Positions 8,595 through 14,659 of a stretch of DNA of 14,976 nt are shown here, one piece after another. The position numbers were made by a program, and so were the translations under genes. This stretch comes from Bacteroidota bacterium (lineage in GTDB: Bacteria; Bacteroidota; Ignavibacteria; UBA10030; UBA8401). The DNA lies in the NCBI GenBank assembly GCA_025355705.1, contig JANXZD010000337.1, forward strand, positions 1 through 14,976, written 5' to 3'. The notes below the pieces were generated by a model. It did no database searches. It saw nothing but the letters and a program-made list of their open reading frames with translations, and was not told the DNA's origin. Each line of letters starts with the position of its first letter. Position 1 is the stretch's first letter.

Positions 8595-9647
8595 CTATTT
8601 TAGCAATACCATTTTTTTGCTTTGTACACTCTTACCGGAATTCAATGAATAGAAATAAATTCCTGATGAGACTGCATTCCCTGATTCATCTTTACCGTTC
8701 CATACCACAGCATGACTTCCCGCCGATTGATGCTGTGAGACAAGAGTCTTTATTGTTCGACCTAATTGATCGTGGATGGTCAATGACGTAAATCCATTCT
8801 CCAATAATCTATAGGATATTTTTGTTTCCGGATTAAATGGATTGGGATAATTTTGTGATAGATCGAAATTATTTGGTGTAACTGTCTTACCATTATCATG
8901 AACCGAGAGTACCGTAAGTGGTCTTACGACAATATTGTCAACATAGGTTGCCAGTCCGGTTGCACTTTGCTGGAAAGAATATACTCCAAATTTTCCTGCG
9001 GTCACTGTCGCAGTAGTGTCATAAATGGGACATCCAACTAATAATTGACCATCAAAATATGCCCAGAAACCTACTTTGGTCGCAGAAATTGTACGAACTT
9101 CTATTTTCATTTTATGCCAATTATCAGCGGCTGGAATTCCTCCAAGAATATCGGCTGCTTTAAAATCTTTACTGAATAATGGCAAGAATGTGTTCGGATC
9201 AGATTTGAGTCCGGAGAAATTGATACGTGCACTTGCATCAAAATCTGAACGCATTTTATAAAAATCTTTTTTAGCACTATCCGCATACACAACCAATCCG
9301 GAATACGCTGACAGTGATGTTCCAACATAACAATACACATCCGCTTCGATTGAATAATCTTTTAGATCCAGAGCGCCCGCAGTCGCCACTGCAGATCCGG
9401 TAAATGAACCATCAAGGTCTTGAAGCAAACCAACAAAATTTCCGCCACCGGTAAGTGCTTTAGGAGCATTCGCCATTGGTTTTGCAATCACTGTCTCTTC
9501 ACCTTTGTAGTTACTTCCCCATGAAGCGCTTGCTGTACCGGATTCAAATGTTTCCGAAAAAACTGTCGTTTGTGCGACGACAATTTGGAATGCCGCAAAA
9601 AATAACACTATGACTAACGATTTTGAAATCGTAAAAAAACTCTTCAT
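8595..9647 (-). CDS. Secreted T9SS cargo protein with concanavalin-like (LamG-type) domain and type A sorting domain
   Basis: 350 residues. Signal peptide 1-25 (ends VVAQ). The central part, about 28-242, opens with FSETFESG and contains DYSIEADVYCY, NWHKMKIEVR and ATYVDNIVVRPL, a pattern of jelly-roll concanavalin A/LamG-like folds that often bind glycans; no catalytic residues are evident. The C-terminus (261-350) is a textbook T9SS type A sorting domain: LSQNYPNPFNPETKI, LTIHDQLGRTIKTLV, GNAVSSGIYFYSL and the terminal KKMVLLK. The protein is therefore expected to cross the outer membrane by the T9SS and be attached to the surface or released. The ATG at 9647 has a strong GAGG 6 nt upstream, better than those of the following genes. 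It is the first gene of the leftward cluster. Sorting domain: high confidence; sugar binding: inference only. Confidence 0.88.
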   Translation of the reverse strand: MKSFFTISKSLVIVLFFAAFQIVVAQTTVFSETFESGTASASWGSNYKGEETVIAKPMANAPKALTGGGNFVGLLQDLDGSFTGSAVATAGALDLKDYSIEADVYCYVGTSLSAYSGLVVYADSAKKDFYKMRSDFDASARINFSGLKSDPNTFLPLFSKDFKAADILGGIPAADNWHKMKIEVRTISATKVGFWAYFDGQLLVGCPIYDTTATVTAGKFGVYSFQQSATGLATYVDNIVVRPLTVLSVHDNGKTVTPNNFDLSQNYPNPFNPETKISYRLLENGFTSLTIHDQLGRTIKTLVSQHQSAGSHAVVWNGKDESGNAVSSGIYFYSLNSGKSVQSKKMVLLK

Positions 9648-9851
9648 AACACACCTCGCAGATTAATTAATAAATAAATTGTGGATTTAAGAAAACATAT
9701 TTTAGGATATTTATTTTTTAAGGCTGTGTTTTTTAAACAATTCAAATTATTTGGTTGAATATTATGCGACGTAACGATAGTCAACTGATGATGCTTCAAA
9801 TAAAAAAAATCCCACAATTGTTTTTTCTATCAAGAAAATGTATGCTTTCTC

Positions 9852-9880
9852 ATAGTAAAGTGCAACAGATAGTTATACAA
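9852..9880 (-). promoter_or_regulatory. Candidate sigma70-type promoter for the leftward surface locus
   Basis: Minus-strand TTGTAT (9880-9875) and TACTAT (9857-9852) are separated by 17 nt, each matching 4 of 6 consensus positions. It would give a ~198-nt leader before the ATG at 9647. In such AT-rich DNA this could arise by chance, and Bacteroidota-type promoters have a different consensus. Confidence 0.25.
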
Positions 9881-9885
9881 AATAT

Positions 9886-9915
9886 TTGTATATTAATTAA
9901 AGTTAGTCCGATAAA
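9886..9915 (+). promoter_or_regulatory. Candidate plus-strand promoter overlapped by the palindrome
   Basis: TTGTAT at 9886-9891 and GATAAA at 9910-9915 with an 18-nt spacer, 4 of 6 matches each. Its -10 would sit in the centre of the palindrome at 9904-9923, the classic position for a repressor site. It would produce a ~165-nt leader to the SufT-like start. Weak on its own; the overlap makes it worth recording. Confidence 0.25.
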
Positions 9916-9923
9916 TCGGACTA
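9904..9923. promoter_or_regulatory. Perfect 20-bp palindrome, probable operator
   Basis: TAGTCCGAT-AA-ATCGGACTA: two perfect 9-bp arms around a 2-bp centre, far more GC-rich than the surrounding DNA. A 2-nt loop is too tight for a good RNA hairpin, which favours a binding site for a dimeric DNA-binding protein. It lies 166 nt before the SufT-like start and 23 nt upstream of the -35 of the candidate leftward promoter, so it could repress one gene or activate the other. The regulator is not identifiable from the window; an Rrf2-type iron-sulfur regulator is a guess from the neighbour gene. Confidence 0.6.
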
Positions 9924-10018
9924 TTTAGTATGAAAATATAACGATAGTTTCATCGCCGTCATGATTAAAATAAGTCATATCTGTTCTCTATGCGACTCTT
10001 TTAAAAAATTTGCTCTCA

Positions 10019-10024
10019 TATAAT
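10019..10024 (+). promoter_or_regulatory. Consensus -10 hexamer (TATAAT) upstream of the SufT-like gene
   Basis: A perfect TATAAT lies 65 nt before the ATG at 10090, but no recognisable TTGACA-like -35 sits 16-18 nt upstream. If used, transcription would start near 10030 and the leader would contain the hairpin at 10042-10071. Confidence 0.3.
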
Positions 10025-10041
10025 AACCTCTTATTTCACTC

Positions 10042-10071
10042 TTACTGTTATATTTCGTAAATTGACAGTAA
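10042..10071 (+). promoter_or_regulatory. Stem-loop (or operator) immediately upstream of the SufT-gene Shine-Dalgarno
   Basis: TTACTGT (10042-10048) pairs with ACAGTAA (10065-10071). Inside, a G-U and an A-U pair, a one-base bulge and ATTT/AAAT around a CGT loop continue the stem, about 13 pairs in all. It ends 4 nt before AGGGA (10076-10080), the Shine-Dalgarno of the gene starting at 10090. It could act as a 5'-leader structure affecting ribosome access, or as a DNA-level inverted-repeat operator, since it also overlaps a TGTTATATT extended -10-like sequence (10046-10054). Confidence 0.4.
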
Positions 10072-10089
10072 CAAAAGGGATTGACACAG

Positions 10090-10419
10090 ATGGAGAATCA
10101 ACCGGAACAAAAAAAAGAAATCACGAAAAGTGAAGTGCTTGCCGCATTGAAAGATGTTTATGATCCTGAAATTCCAGTAAGCATAGTCGACCTTGGACTA
10201 GTGTATGATGTAAAGATCATCGATGACTGGGTTGGCGTGAAAATGACCCTCACTTCTCAAGGATGTGGGCTCTCTGATCAAATTGCAAACAATGTGCGAC
10301 AACGTGTCTCCTCTCTCCCCGGTGTTTCCGATGCTGATGTTAGGATTGTTTGGCAGCCTGCTTGGAATGCTTCCATGATGAGTGAAGAAGCAAAAAAGAA
10401 AGTCCAATTCATTGGCTAA
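10090..10419 (+). CDS. SufT/MIP18 family (DUF59) iron-sulfur cluster assembly protein
   Basis: 109 residues. The single domain shows the MIP18/PaaD/SufT pattern: VLAALKDVYDPEIPVSIVDLGLVYDV at about 16-41 with the conserved DPE (25-27) and DLGLVYD, then VKMTLTSQGCGLSDQI with the conserved cysteine C59 (usually in a GCP context, here GCG), and a C-terminal VWQPAWNASMMSEEAK that corresponds to the W-x-P-W...M-S-E-E-A ending of the family. Members help deliver or maintain Fe-S clusters in target proteins. An in-frame TTG at 10081 is rejected because AGGGA (10076-10080) would touch it; the same site is 9 nt from the ATG at 10090. No suf genes adjoin in this window; the next gene, rlmF, starts 30 nt after the stop. 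Family assignment is firm; precise target unknown. Confidence 0.88.
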   Translation: MENQPEQKKEITKSEVLAALKDVYDPEIPVSIVDLGLVYDVKIIDDWVGVKMTLTSQGCGLSDQIANNVRQRVSSLPGVSDADVRIVWQPAWNASMMSEEAKKKVQFIG

Positions 10420-10449
10420 CAGATGTTGTGTTTCCAAACAAAAAAATGA

Positions 10450-11448
10450 GTGAGCAAAAAAGAAAAAATATTTGAAACTATAAAAAGCTCACTGCACCCG
10501 CGAAATCGAAATCGCTTCCGTTATGACTTCATCAACCTTATCAAGAATTATCCAGAACTTAGTGAGTTTGTCTTTACAAACGACTACTACCACGAAACAA
10601 TTGATTTTGCAAACCCACTTGCAGTAAGAGCACTTAATAGGGTGCTGCTCAAAGATTTCTACGGAATTTCGTATTGGGACATACCGGATAATTACCTCTG
10701 TCCTCCGATTCCGGGACGAGCAGATTATATTCACTACATAGCAGATCTGCTTGCTTCATCGAACAATGGAATCATCTCAAATGGTAATGTTATCTCTGTA
10801 CTTGATATTGGTGTCGGTGCAAATTGTATTTATCCGCTCATCGGTAATAAAGAATACGGATGGCTTTTTGTTGGGTCTGATATTGATCCTATTGCGATTG
10901 CCTCTGCAAAAAAGATTTTAGAATTAAATAAAATATCGAACGAAACAATAGAGATACGCCAGCAGTCATCTTCCGAGAATATCTTTTTTGGAGCAATACA
11001 ACCAAATGAAATGTTCGATCTCGCGATCTGCAACCCTCCGTTCCACAAATCAATGAAAGAAGCCGAAGCACGAACCCAACGAAAATGGAAAAATTTAGGT
11101 TTTACGAAAGAAGAAAAACCAACCCTAAATTTCGGTGGTCAAAATTCAGAGATTTGGTGTGCTGGCGGTGAAGAGCGTTTCGTGAGCACAATGATTGAAG
11201 AAAGTGTGCAATTTAAAAAATCAGTGTTGTGGTTCTCCACTCTTATTTCAAAAAATTCTAATCTTCCTGCTGTCTATAAAGAATTAATAAAAATTGGAGC
11301 ATCTGATGTGCGAACACTTACGATGGCGCAAGGTCAAAAAATAAGCAGAATTGTTGCTTGGACTTTTTTGAATGAATCTGAACAAAATATATGGCGAAAT
11401 AGAAGGTGGCACTCCTTTCCTCCAAAATTAGGTAGAAAGAATGATTAG
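10450..11448 (+). CDS. rlmF: 23S rRNA (adenine-1618-N6)-methyltransferase RlmF
   Basis: 332 residues, close in length and text to E. coli RlmF (YbiN). Diagnostic stretches: SLHPRNRNRFRYDF (14-27), IDFANPLAVRALNR, WDIPDNYLCPPIPGRADYIH (76-95), the SAM-binding motif DIGVGANCIYPLIG (119-132), the catalytic N6-adenine motif NPPFH (195-199), NFGGQNSEIWCAGGE, and MAQGQKISRIVAWTF near the C-terminus. The enzyme uses S-adenosylmethionine to methylate A1618 of 23S rRNA in the cytosol. The start is a GTG (10450) directly after an in-frame TGA, so it cannot be further upstream; no good Shine-Dalgarno is visible, so coupling to the preceding SufT-like gene (30-nt gap) is likely. A short out-of-frame ATG at 10446 leads to a stop after nine codons. 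Recognised with high confidence. Confidence 0.95.
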   Translation: MSKKEKIFETIKSSLHPRNRNRFRYDFINLIKNYPELSEFVFTNDYYHETIDFANPLAVRALNRVLLKDFYGISYWDIPDNYLCPPIPGRADYIHYIADLLASSNNGIISNGNVISVLDIGVGANCIYPLIGNKEYGWLFVGSDIDPIAIASAKKILELNKISNETIEIRQQSSSENIFFGAIQPNEMFDLAICNPPFHKSMKEAEARTQRKWKNLGFTKEEKPTLNFGGQNSEIWCAGGEERFVSTMIEESVQFKKSVLWFSTLISKNSNLPAVYKELIKIGASDVRTLTMAQGQKISRIVAWTFLNESEQNIWRNRRWHSFPPKLGRKND

Positions 11449-11486
11449 AAAGATGACTGATTTCCTTAAATTAGATTATCTTTCTA
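11446..11486 (+). terminator. Long AT-rich stem-loop overlapping the rlmF stop codon
   Basis: TAGAAAGAT (11446-11454) pairs perfectly with ATCTTTCTA (11478-11486). Inside, a G-U and an A-U pair, one bulged A, and CTGATTT/AAATTAG around a CCTT loop extend the stem to about 18 pairs. It includes the rlmF TAG. There is no clean U-tract after it (GATTTCATTAA), so it may be a weak terminator or a 3'-end stabiliser rather than a classical intrinsic terminator. Confidence 0.5.
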
Positions 11487-11650
11487 GATTTCATTAATCC
11501 CTACTTATATTGTACAACAAAATGAAGTAAATGATGATATTTTTCGTCATTTTGTTATAGAACTTGAACAATTAAGTGACTCATTTCGTAACATTTCCAA
11601 CTAAGAACTTTGTTTTGTCAATCAAAGCTAGTTCTGCATAAAGAAGATTC

Positions 11651-12940
11651 ATGCCTTTCAAAACCTTGCACATTATCGAACCAATTCTTAAAGCATTAAA
11701 AGAAGAAGGTTATAATACTCCAACTCCGATTCAATCGAAAGCGATTCCTATCGTATTACAGGGAACCGATCTTCTCGGCTGCGCACAAACCGGAACTGGA
11801 AAAACAGCGGCGTTCGCAATTCCCATTCTTCAATTATTGAGCGGATATACATCGCACGACAATAAGAAGAAGATCAGAAGTCTTATTGTTACGCCTACAC
11901 GCGAATTGGCAATCCAGATCAACGAAAGTTTTAAAGCGTATGGCAGACATACCGGCTTAGTCTCTACTGTTATCTTCGGCGGTGTCGGACAGCAGCAGCA
12001 AACCAACGCATTGCAGCGAGGTGTAGATATATTAATTGCAACACCGGGCAGACTGCTCGATCTGATGAACCAAAAATTTATCTCATTAAAAGATATTCAG
12101 ATCTTCGTACTGGACGAAGCAGATCGCATGCTTGATATGGGTTTTATCCATGATGTAAAAAAGATACTGCATGCACTTCCGCAAAAACGACAATCACTGT
12201 TTTTCTCCGCCACTATGCCGGCAGAGATCGTCAAACTTTCCGGAACAATTTTACATAATCCATCAAAAGTAACGATCACACCCGAATCGTTAACGGTCGA
12301 TATCATCAATCAGCACGTTTTGTTTGTCGATAAAGGAAATAAGAACGCGCTTCTGATACATCTCTTAAAAGATAAAACGATCAAAACTGCACTGGTGTTC
12401 ACCCGCACAAAACATGGAGCTGATAAAGTAGTAAAAGTGCTGTTGAAAAATAATATTTCAACAGAAGCAATTCATGGCAACAAAGCGCAGAATGCCCGCC
12501 AGCGTGCTTTGGCGAACTTTAAAGCTCAAACGACACGTGTGCTTGTTGCGACGGATATTGCGTCGCGCGGTATCGATGTGGATGATATGGAATTCGTTAT
12601 CAATTACGAAATGCCGAACATTGCGGAAACATATGTCCACCGCATTGGCAGAACAGGCCGTGCAGGTGCGAAAGGAACAGCATATTCATTCTGCGATGCT
12701 GAAGAAAAAGAATATCTTCGTGATATAGAAAAACTGATCGGCAAAAAGATTCCTGTAATGGAAAATTACCTATTTCCTTTAATTGATCATAATCCCATAA
12801 AAGCTCCGAAACAACAGCAGCAAAGACATCAACGAGCACAACATTCGCACCAGTCCGGTCATTCCTCATCAAAAACATCAGGATCTGGAAGCGGGGAAAA
12901 GAAAAAATGGTTTGGAAGACCAAAAAATCAAAGCCGTTAA
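11651..12940 (+). CDS. rhlE: DEAD-box ATP-dependent RNA helicase, RhlE type
   Basis: 429 residues with the full helicase motif series in order: Q motif GYNTPTPIQ (20-28), motif I AQTGTGKT (45-52), Ia PTRELA (82-87), TPGR (131-134), motif II DEAD (155-158), motif III SAT (186-188), motif IV ALVFTRT (247-253), motif V ATDIASRGID (300-309), motif VI HRIGRTGR (330-337). All catalytic residues are present. The ~50-residue tail after 380 is rich in Q, H, S and G and ends in a basic segment (EKKKWFGRPK), typical of RhlE-like proteins and likely to bind RNA non-specifically. These helicases unwind short duplexes during ribosome assembly or RNA decay, often in the cold. The ATG at 11651 is preceded only by a weak AAGAAG. 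The 202 nt upstream probably holds its promoter, though I cannot assign one. RhlE is the best subgroup match; CsdA/DeaD is excluded by the short C-terminus. Confidence 0.92.
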   Translation: MPFKTLHIIEPILKALKEEGYNTPTPIQSKAIPIVLQGTDLLGCAQTGTGKTAAFAIPILQLLSGYTSHDNKKKIRSLIVTPTRELAIQINESFKAYGRHTGLVSTVIFGGVGQQQQTNALQRGVDILIATPGRLLDLMNQKFISLKDIQIFVLDEADRMLDMGFIHDVKKILHALPQKRQSLFFSATMPAEIVKLSGTILHNPSKVTITPESLTVDIINQHVLFVDKGNKNALLIHLLKDKTIKTALVFTRTKHGADKVVKVLLKNNISTEAIHGNKAQNARQRALANFKAQTTRVLVATDIASRGIDVDDMEFVINYEMPNIAETYVHRIGRTGRAGAKGTAYSFCDAEEKEYLRDIEKLIGKKIPVMENYLFPLIDHNPIKAPKQQQQRHQRAQHSHQSGHSSSKTSGSGSGEKKKWFGRPKNQSR

Positions 12941-12958
12941 TAAATAATACATTATTTA
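12941..12958 (+). terminator. AT-only palindrome after the helicase stop codon
   Basis: TAAATAAT-AC-ATTATTTA begins immediately after the TAA stop of the helicase gene and supplies a second in-frame TAA. The stem is all A-T and lacks a U-tract, so termination strength is doubtful; it resembles the gene-end position of the rlmF stem-loop. Confidence 0.25.
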
Positions 12959-12971
12959 AGAAAAACTTGGC

Positions 12972-13000
12972 TTGACTTAGATTCCGATGTTTTTTACATT
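12972..13000 (+). promoter_or_regulatory. Candidate sigma70-type promoter for the CBS-domain gene
   Basis: TTGACT (12972-12977, 5 of 6) and TACATT (12995-13000, 4 of 6) with the optimal 17-nt spacer. Transcription would begin near 13007, about 30 nt before the ATG at 13038, which has its own strong Shine-Dalgarno. The best promoter match in the window. Confidence 0.5.
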
Positions 13001-13037
13001 TTCATAAATGAATGATCGAATTTGAAAGGAAACTATT

Positions 13038-13484
13038 ATGAAAGCGAAAGATATTCTTGCTTCAAAAGGACACGTAATATTTACCATAAAAGAAGGCGAA
13101 TCTGTTCAGGCCGTTGTAGCAAAATTAGTAACCAATAAGATCGGCTTTTTGGTTGTTTTTGATTCTGCCGATGATGTTTCGGGTGTTATTTCAGAGCGAG
13201 ACGTCGTCAACAAATGTATCCATCAACATAAAGATCCCGGTCATATGAAGGCCATTGAGATCATGACAAAACGAGATGATTTAATCTCTGCCGCAGAAGA
13301 AGATGATATTGAAAAGATCATGAATATTATGACCGCAAAAAAAATACGCCATCTTCCTGTGTTCAAAGAAGATCAATTAACAGGAATCATTTCCATCGGC
13401 GATGTGATTAAATTCATTCTTGAAGCTAAGAATGATGAGATCAAGACCTTAACGGATTACGCTTTTGGGCAATATCCGTCGTAA
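13038..13484 (+). CDS. Tandem CBS-domain protein
   Basis: 148 residues consisting almost only of two CBS domains. The first, about 6-63, contains VFTIKEGESVQAVVAKL-like and GVISERDVVNK; the second, about 72-134, contains MTAKKIRHLPVF and LTGIISIGDVIKFIL. Paired CBS domains form a Bateman module that binds adenosyl ligands such as AMP, ATP or SAM. No fused enzyme, transporter or DNA-binding domain is present, so it is a stand-alone regulator or ligand sensor whose partner is unknown. The ATG at 13038 follows AAAGGA with good spacing. Its own promoter candidate lies upstream. The stop is only 4 nt from the convergent TauE/SafE gene stop. Domain call is firm; biological role cannot be stated. 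Confidence 0.92.
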   Translation: MKAKDILASKGHVIFTIKEGESVQAVVAKLVTNKIGFLVVFDSADDVSGVISERDVVNKCIHQHKDPGHMKAIEIMTKRDDLISAAEEDDIEKIMNIMTAKKIRHLPVFKEDQLTGIISIGDVIKFILEAKNDEIKTLTDYAFGQYPS

Positions 13485-13488
13485 CACA

Positions 13489-14202
13489 TTATTCTTCGCA
13501 GCAGTCCATTTTTTCTTGGTGTTGAACTGTGTGAGTGATTTTAGGACTTAGAAGAGGGATTCCTAGATTCATTCCTCGCAGGATAAGAATTATGGCAAGT
13601 GCAATACTCATTATCGGTATTGCCCGAGTAAGTAGTGATCGATATTTCATTGAAATCAATTTCCCTGCGATTGCAACAGCAATCAATGCTGGAGATGTTC
13701 CCAACCCAAATACGATCATAAACATGGCACTTTGCCTCACATCTGCCACTGCCGTTGCTCCAATTAACGCTGTATACACAAGGCCACACGGAAGGAATCC
13801 ATTCAAAACTCCGAGTGAGAACAAAGCGATCTTTCCTCTTTTGTGTATCAGTATAGAAAATTTGACTTTTACAAAGCTGTAGAGATAATTAAGCGGTGAG
13901 AACTTCTCTAATTTCGCTTTGAACCCAATTGGAATTGCAATCGTTAGTAAAATTATAGCACCTAAAATAATTGAAACATCCTGTTGGAAATTCATCAGGA
14001 AACCTCTTCCTGCCAGACCTAAACCTGCTCCCATAATTCCATACGTTATCGCTTTACCAAAATTAAAGATCACGCGCTCAAGGATAAATTTCCACCGAGA
14101 TGTTGCATTCGTCGGAATTGCGAGTACGAGCGGACCGCACATTCCAACACAATGTATACTGCCAAGCAGACCAAGAGCAAATGCTGCTAAAAGGTTCATC
14201 AT
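13489..14202 (-). CDS. TauE/SafE-like (DsbD_2 type) membrane protein of the cbb3 oxidase assembly cluster
   Basis: 237 residues with about six hydrophobic segments. The first carries GSIHCVGMCGP (14-24) with C18 and C22, and the segment near 131-147 carries LNGFLPCGLVYTAL with C139; this is the pattern of the DsbD_2/sulfite exporter TauE-SafE group (transmembrane cytochrome-c-biogenesis-like) that adjoins ccoG/fixH genes in many bacteria. The tail ends in KMDCCEE (C234, C235), an extra cysteine pair. By family and context it probably moves reducing equivalents or handles copper/thiols during cbb3 oxidase maturation; transport of sulfite itself is not implied. The start is ATG at 14202 (a second ATG follows at once), 7 nt after the fixH stop, without a strong Shine-Dalgarno, consistent with translational coupling. 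Family and location are secure, the substrate is not. Confidence 0.85.
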   Translation of the reverse strand: MMNLLAAFALGLLGSIHCVGMCGPLVLAIPTNATSRWKFILERVIFNFGKAITYGIMGAGLGLAGRGFLMNFQQDVSIILGAIILLTIAIPIGFKAKLEKFSPLNYLYSFVKVKFSILIHKRGKIALFSLGVLNGFLPCGLVYTALIGATAVADVRQSAMFMIVFGLGTSPALIAVAIAGKLISMKYRSLLTRAIPIMSIALAIILILRGMNLGIPLLSPKITHTVQHQEKMDCCEE

Positions 14203-14209
14203 TTTTTGT

Positions 14210-14659
14210 CTATTGAATAATTACTGGTAATTCAGAATAGTATTCTTTTTGACCGACAGTCCAAAATATTTTGGCTCGCCATAAACCCTGCATCATTGTT
14301 CCCGTAGAAAATATCTGTGAGTATGCTGAATCAATCTTGACCCTCGTTTGAAAATCACCGTGCTTATCAGAAGGTCGGAAAAAATATATAGTTCCTGAAT
14401 ATGATCCAACTGCACCAAGGTTCGGGAACTTTAATATAATATTTGAAGCAGTGACATCAATTCCAATATTTTGTTCAAGTGCGGTAGTACTTTTCACTAA
14501 TTCGATATGCTGTTGATATTTCAACTCTTTTTCATAGTAATCATCTGTAACAAGATCGACAGTTGTTGAAACCGAAATATAGACCATAGCAAATACGGCC
14601 AACGCAAACAGAATAAAACTTACGACAATACCAAATCCCCAGTTATATTTTATTTTCAT
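14210..14659 (-). CDS. fixH: FixH/CcoH family cbb3 oxidase assembly protein
   Basis: 149 residues: short cytoplasmic N-terminus (KYNWGFG), one membrane segment (about 9-30), then the family hallmark DLVTDDYYEKELKYQ (35-49) and a periplasmic beta domain ending in YYSELPVIIQ. FixH/CcoH is a single-pass protein needed for assembly or stability of the cbb3-type cytochrome c oxidase. Its ATG overlaps the TGA of the upstream ccoG gene (shared ATGA at 14656-14659), showing translational coupling, and the TauE/SafE gene follows after 7 nt. Order ccoG-fixH-TauE/SafE is the usual tail of cco operons, so ccoNOP is expected beyond the right edge. High confidence in family from the DDYYEKE motif plus context. 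Confidence 0.9.
   Translation of the reverse strand: MKIKYNWGFGIVVSFILFALAVFAMVYISVSTTVDLVTDDYYEKELKYQQHIELVKSTTALEQNIGIDVTASNIILKFPNLGAVGSYSGTIYFFRPSDKHGDFQTRVKIDSAYSQIFSTGTMMQGLWRAKIFWTVGQKEYYSELPVIIQ

Larger units (their letters stand above)
9648..10089. other. Divergent intergenic regulatory region (442 bp)
   Basis: AT-rich DNA between the leftward T9SS cargo gene and the rightward SufT-like gene. No convincing coding sequence: the longest plus-strand ATG reading frame I noted is a 20-codon one at 9961-10023 without a Shine-Dalgarno. It holds a perfect palindrome (9904-9923), candidate promoters on both strands and a hairpin just before the SufT Shine-Dalgarno (10042-10071), listed separately. 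About 200 nt (9648-9850) would be the leader of the leftward transcript if the minus-strand promoter candidate is real. Confidence 0.7.

Noticed and set aside
9772..9948. Direct repeat TAACGATAGT at 9772-9781 and 9939-9948
   Set aside because: One 10-bp match in ~440 bp of AT-rich DNA is plausible by chance, and neither copy sits at a consistent distance from a promoter.
9961..10023. 20-codon plus-strand reading frame with a CSLC motif, possible leader peptide before the SufT-like gene
   Set aside because: No Shine-Dalgarno precedes its ATG, composition matches the AT-rich surroundings, and a frame this short is expected by chance.
11488..11602. 38-codon open stretch (ending ELEQLSDSFRNISN) before the helicase gene, protein-like in look
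   Set aside because: It has no ATG, GTG or TTG start and no recognisable family; could be a gene remnant but cannot be supported.
12924..12975. AAGCC/GGCTT pairing around the end of the helicase gene as a strong terminator
   Set aside because: Only five outer pairs with a long interior and no U-tract; only the inner AT palindrome was kept, at low confidence.
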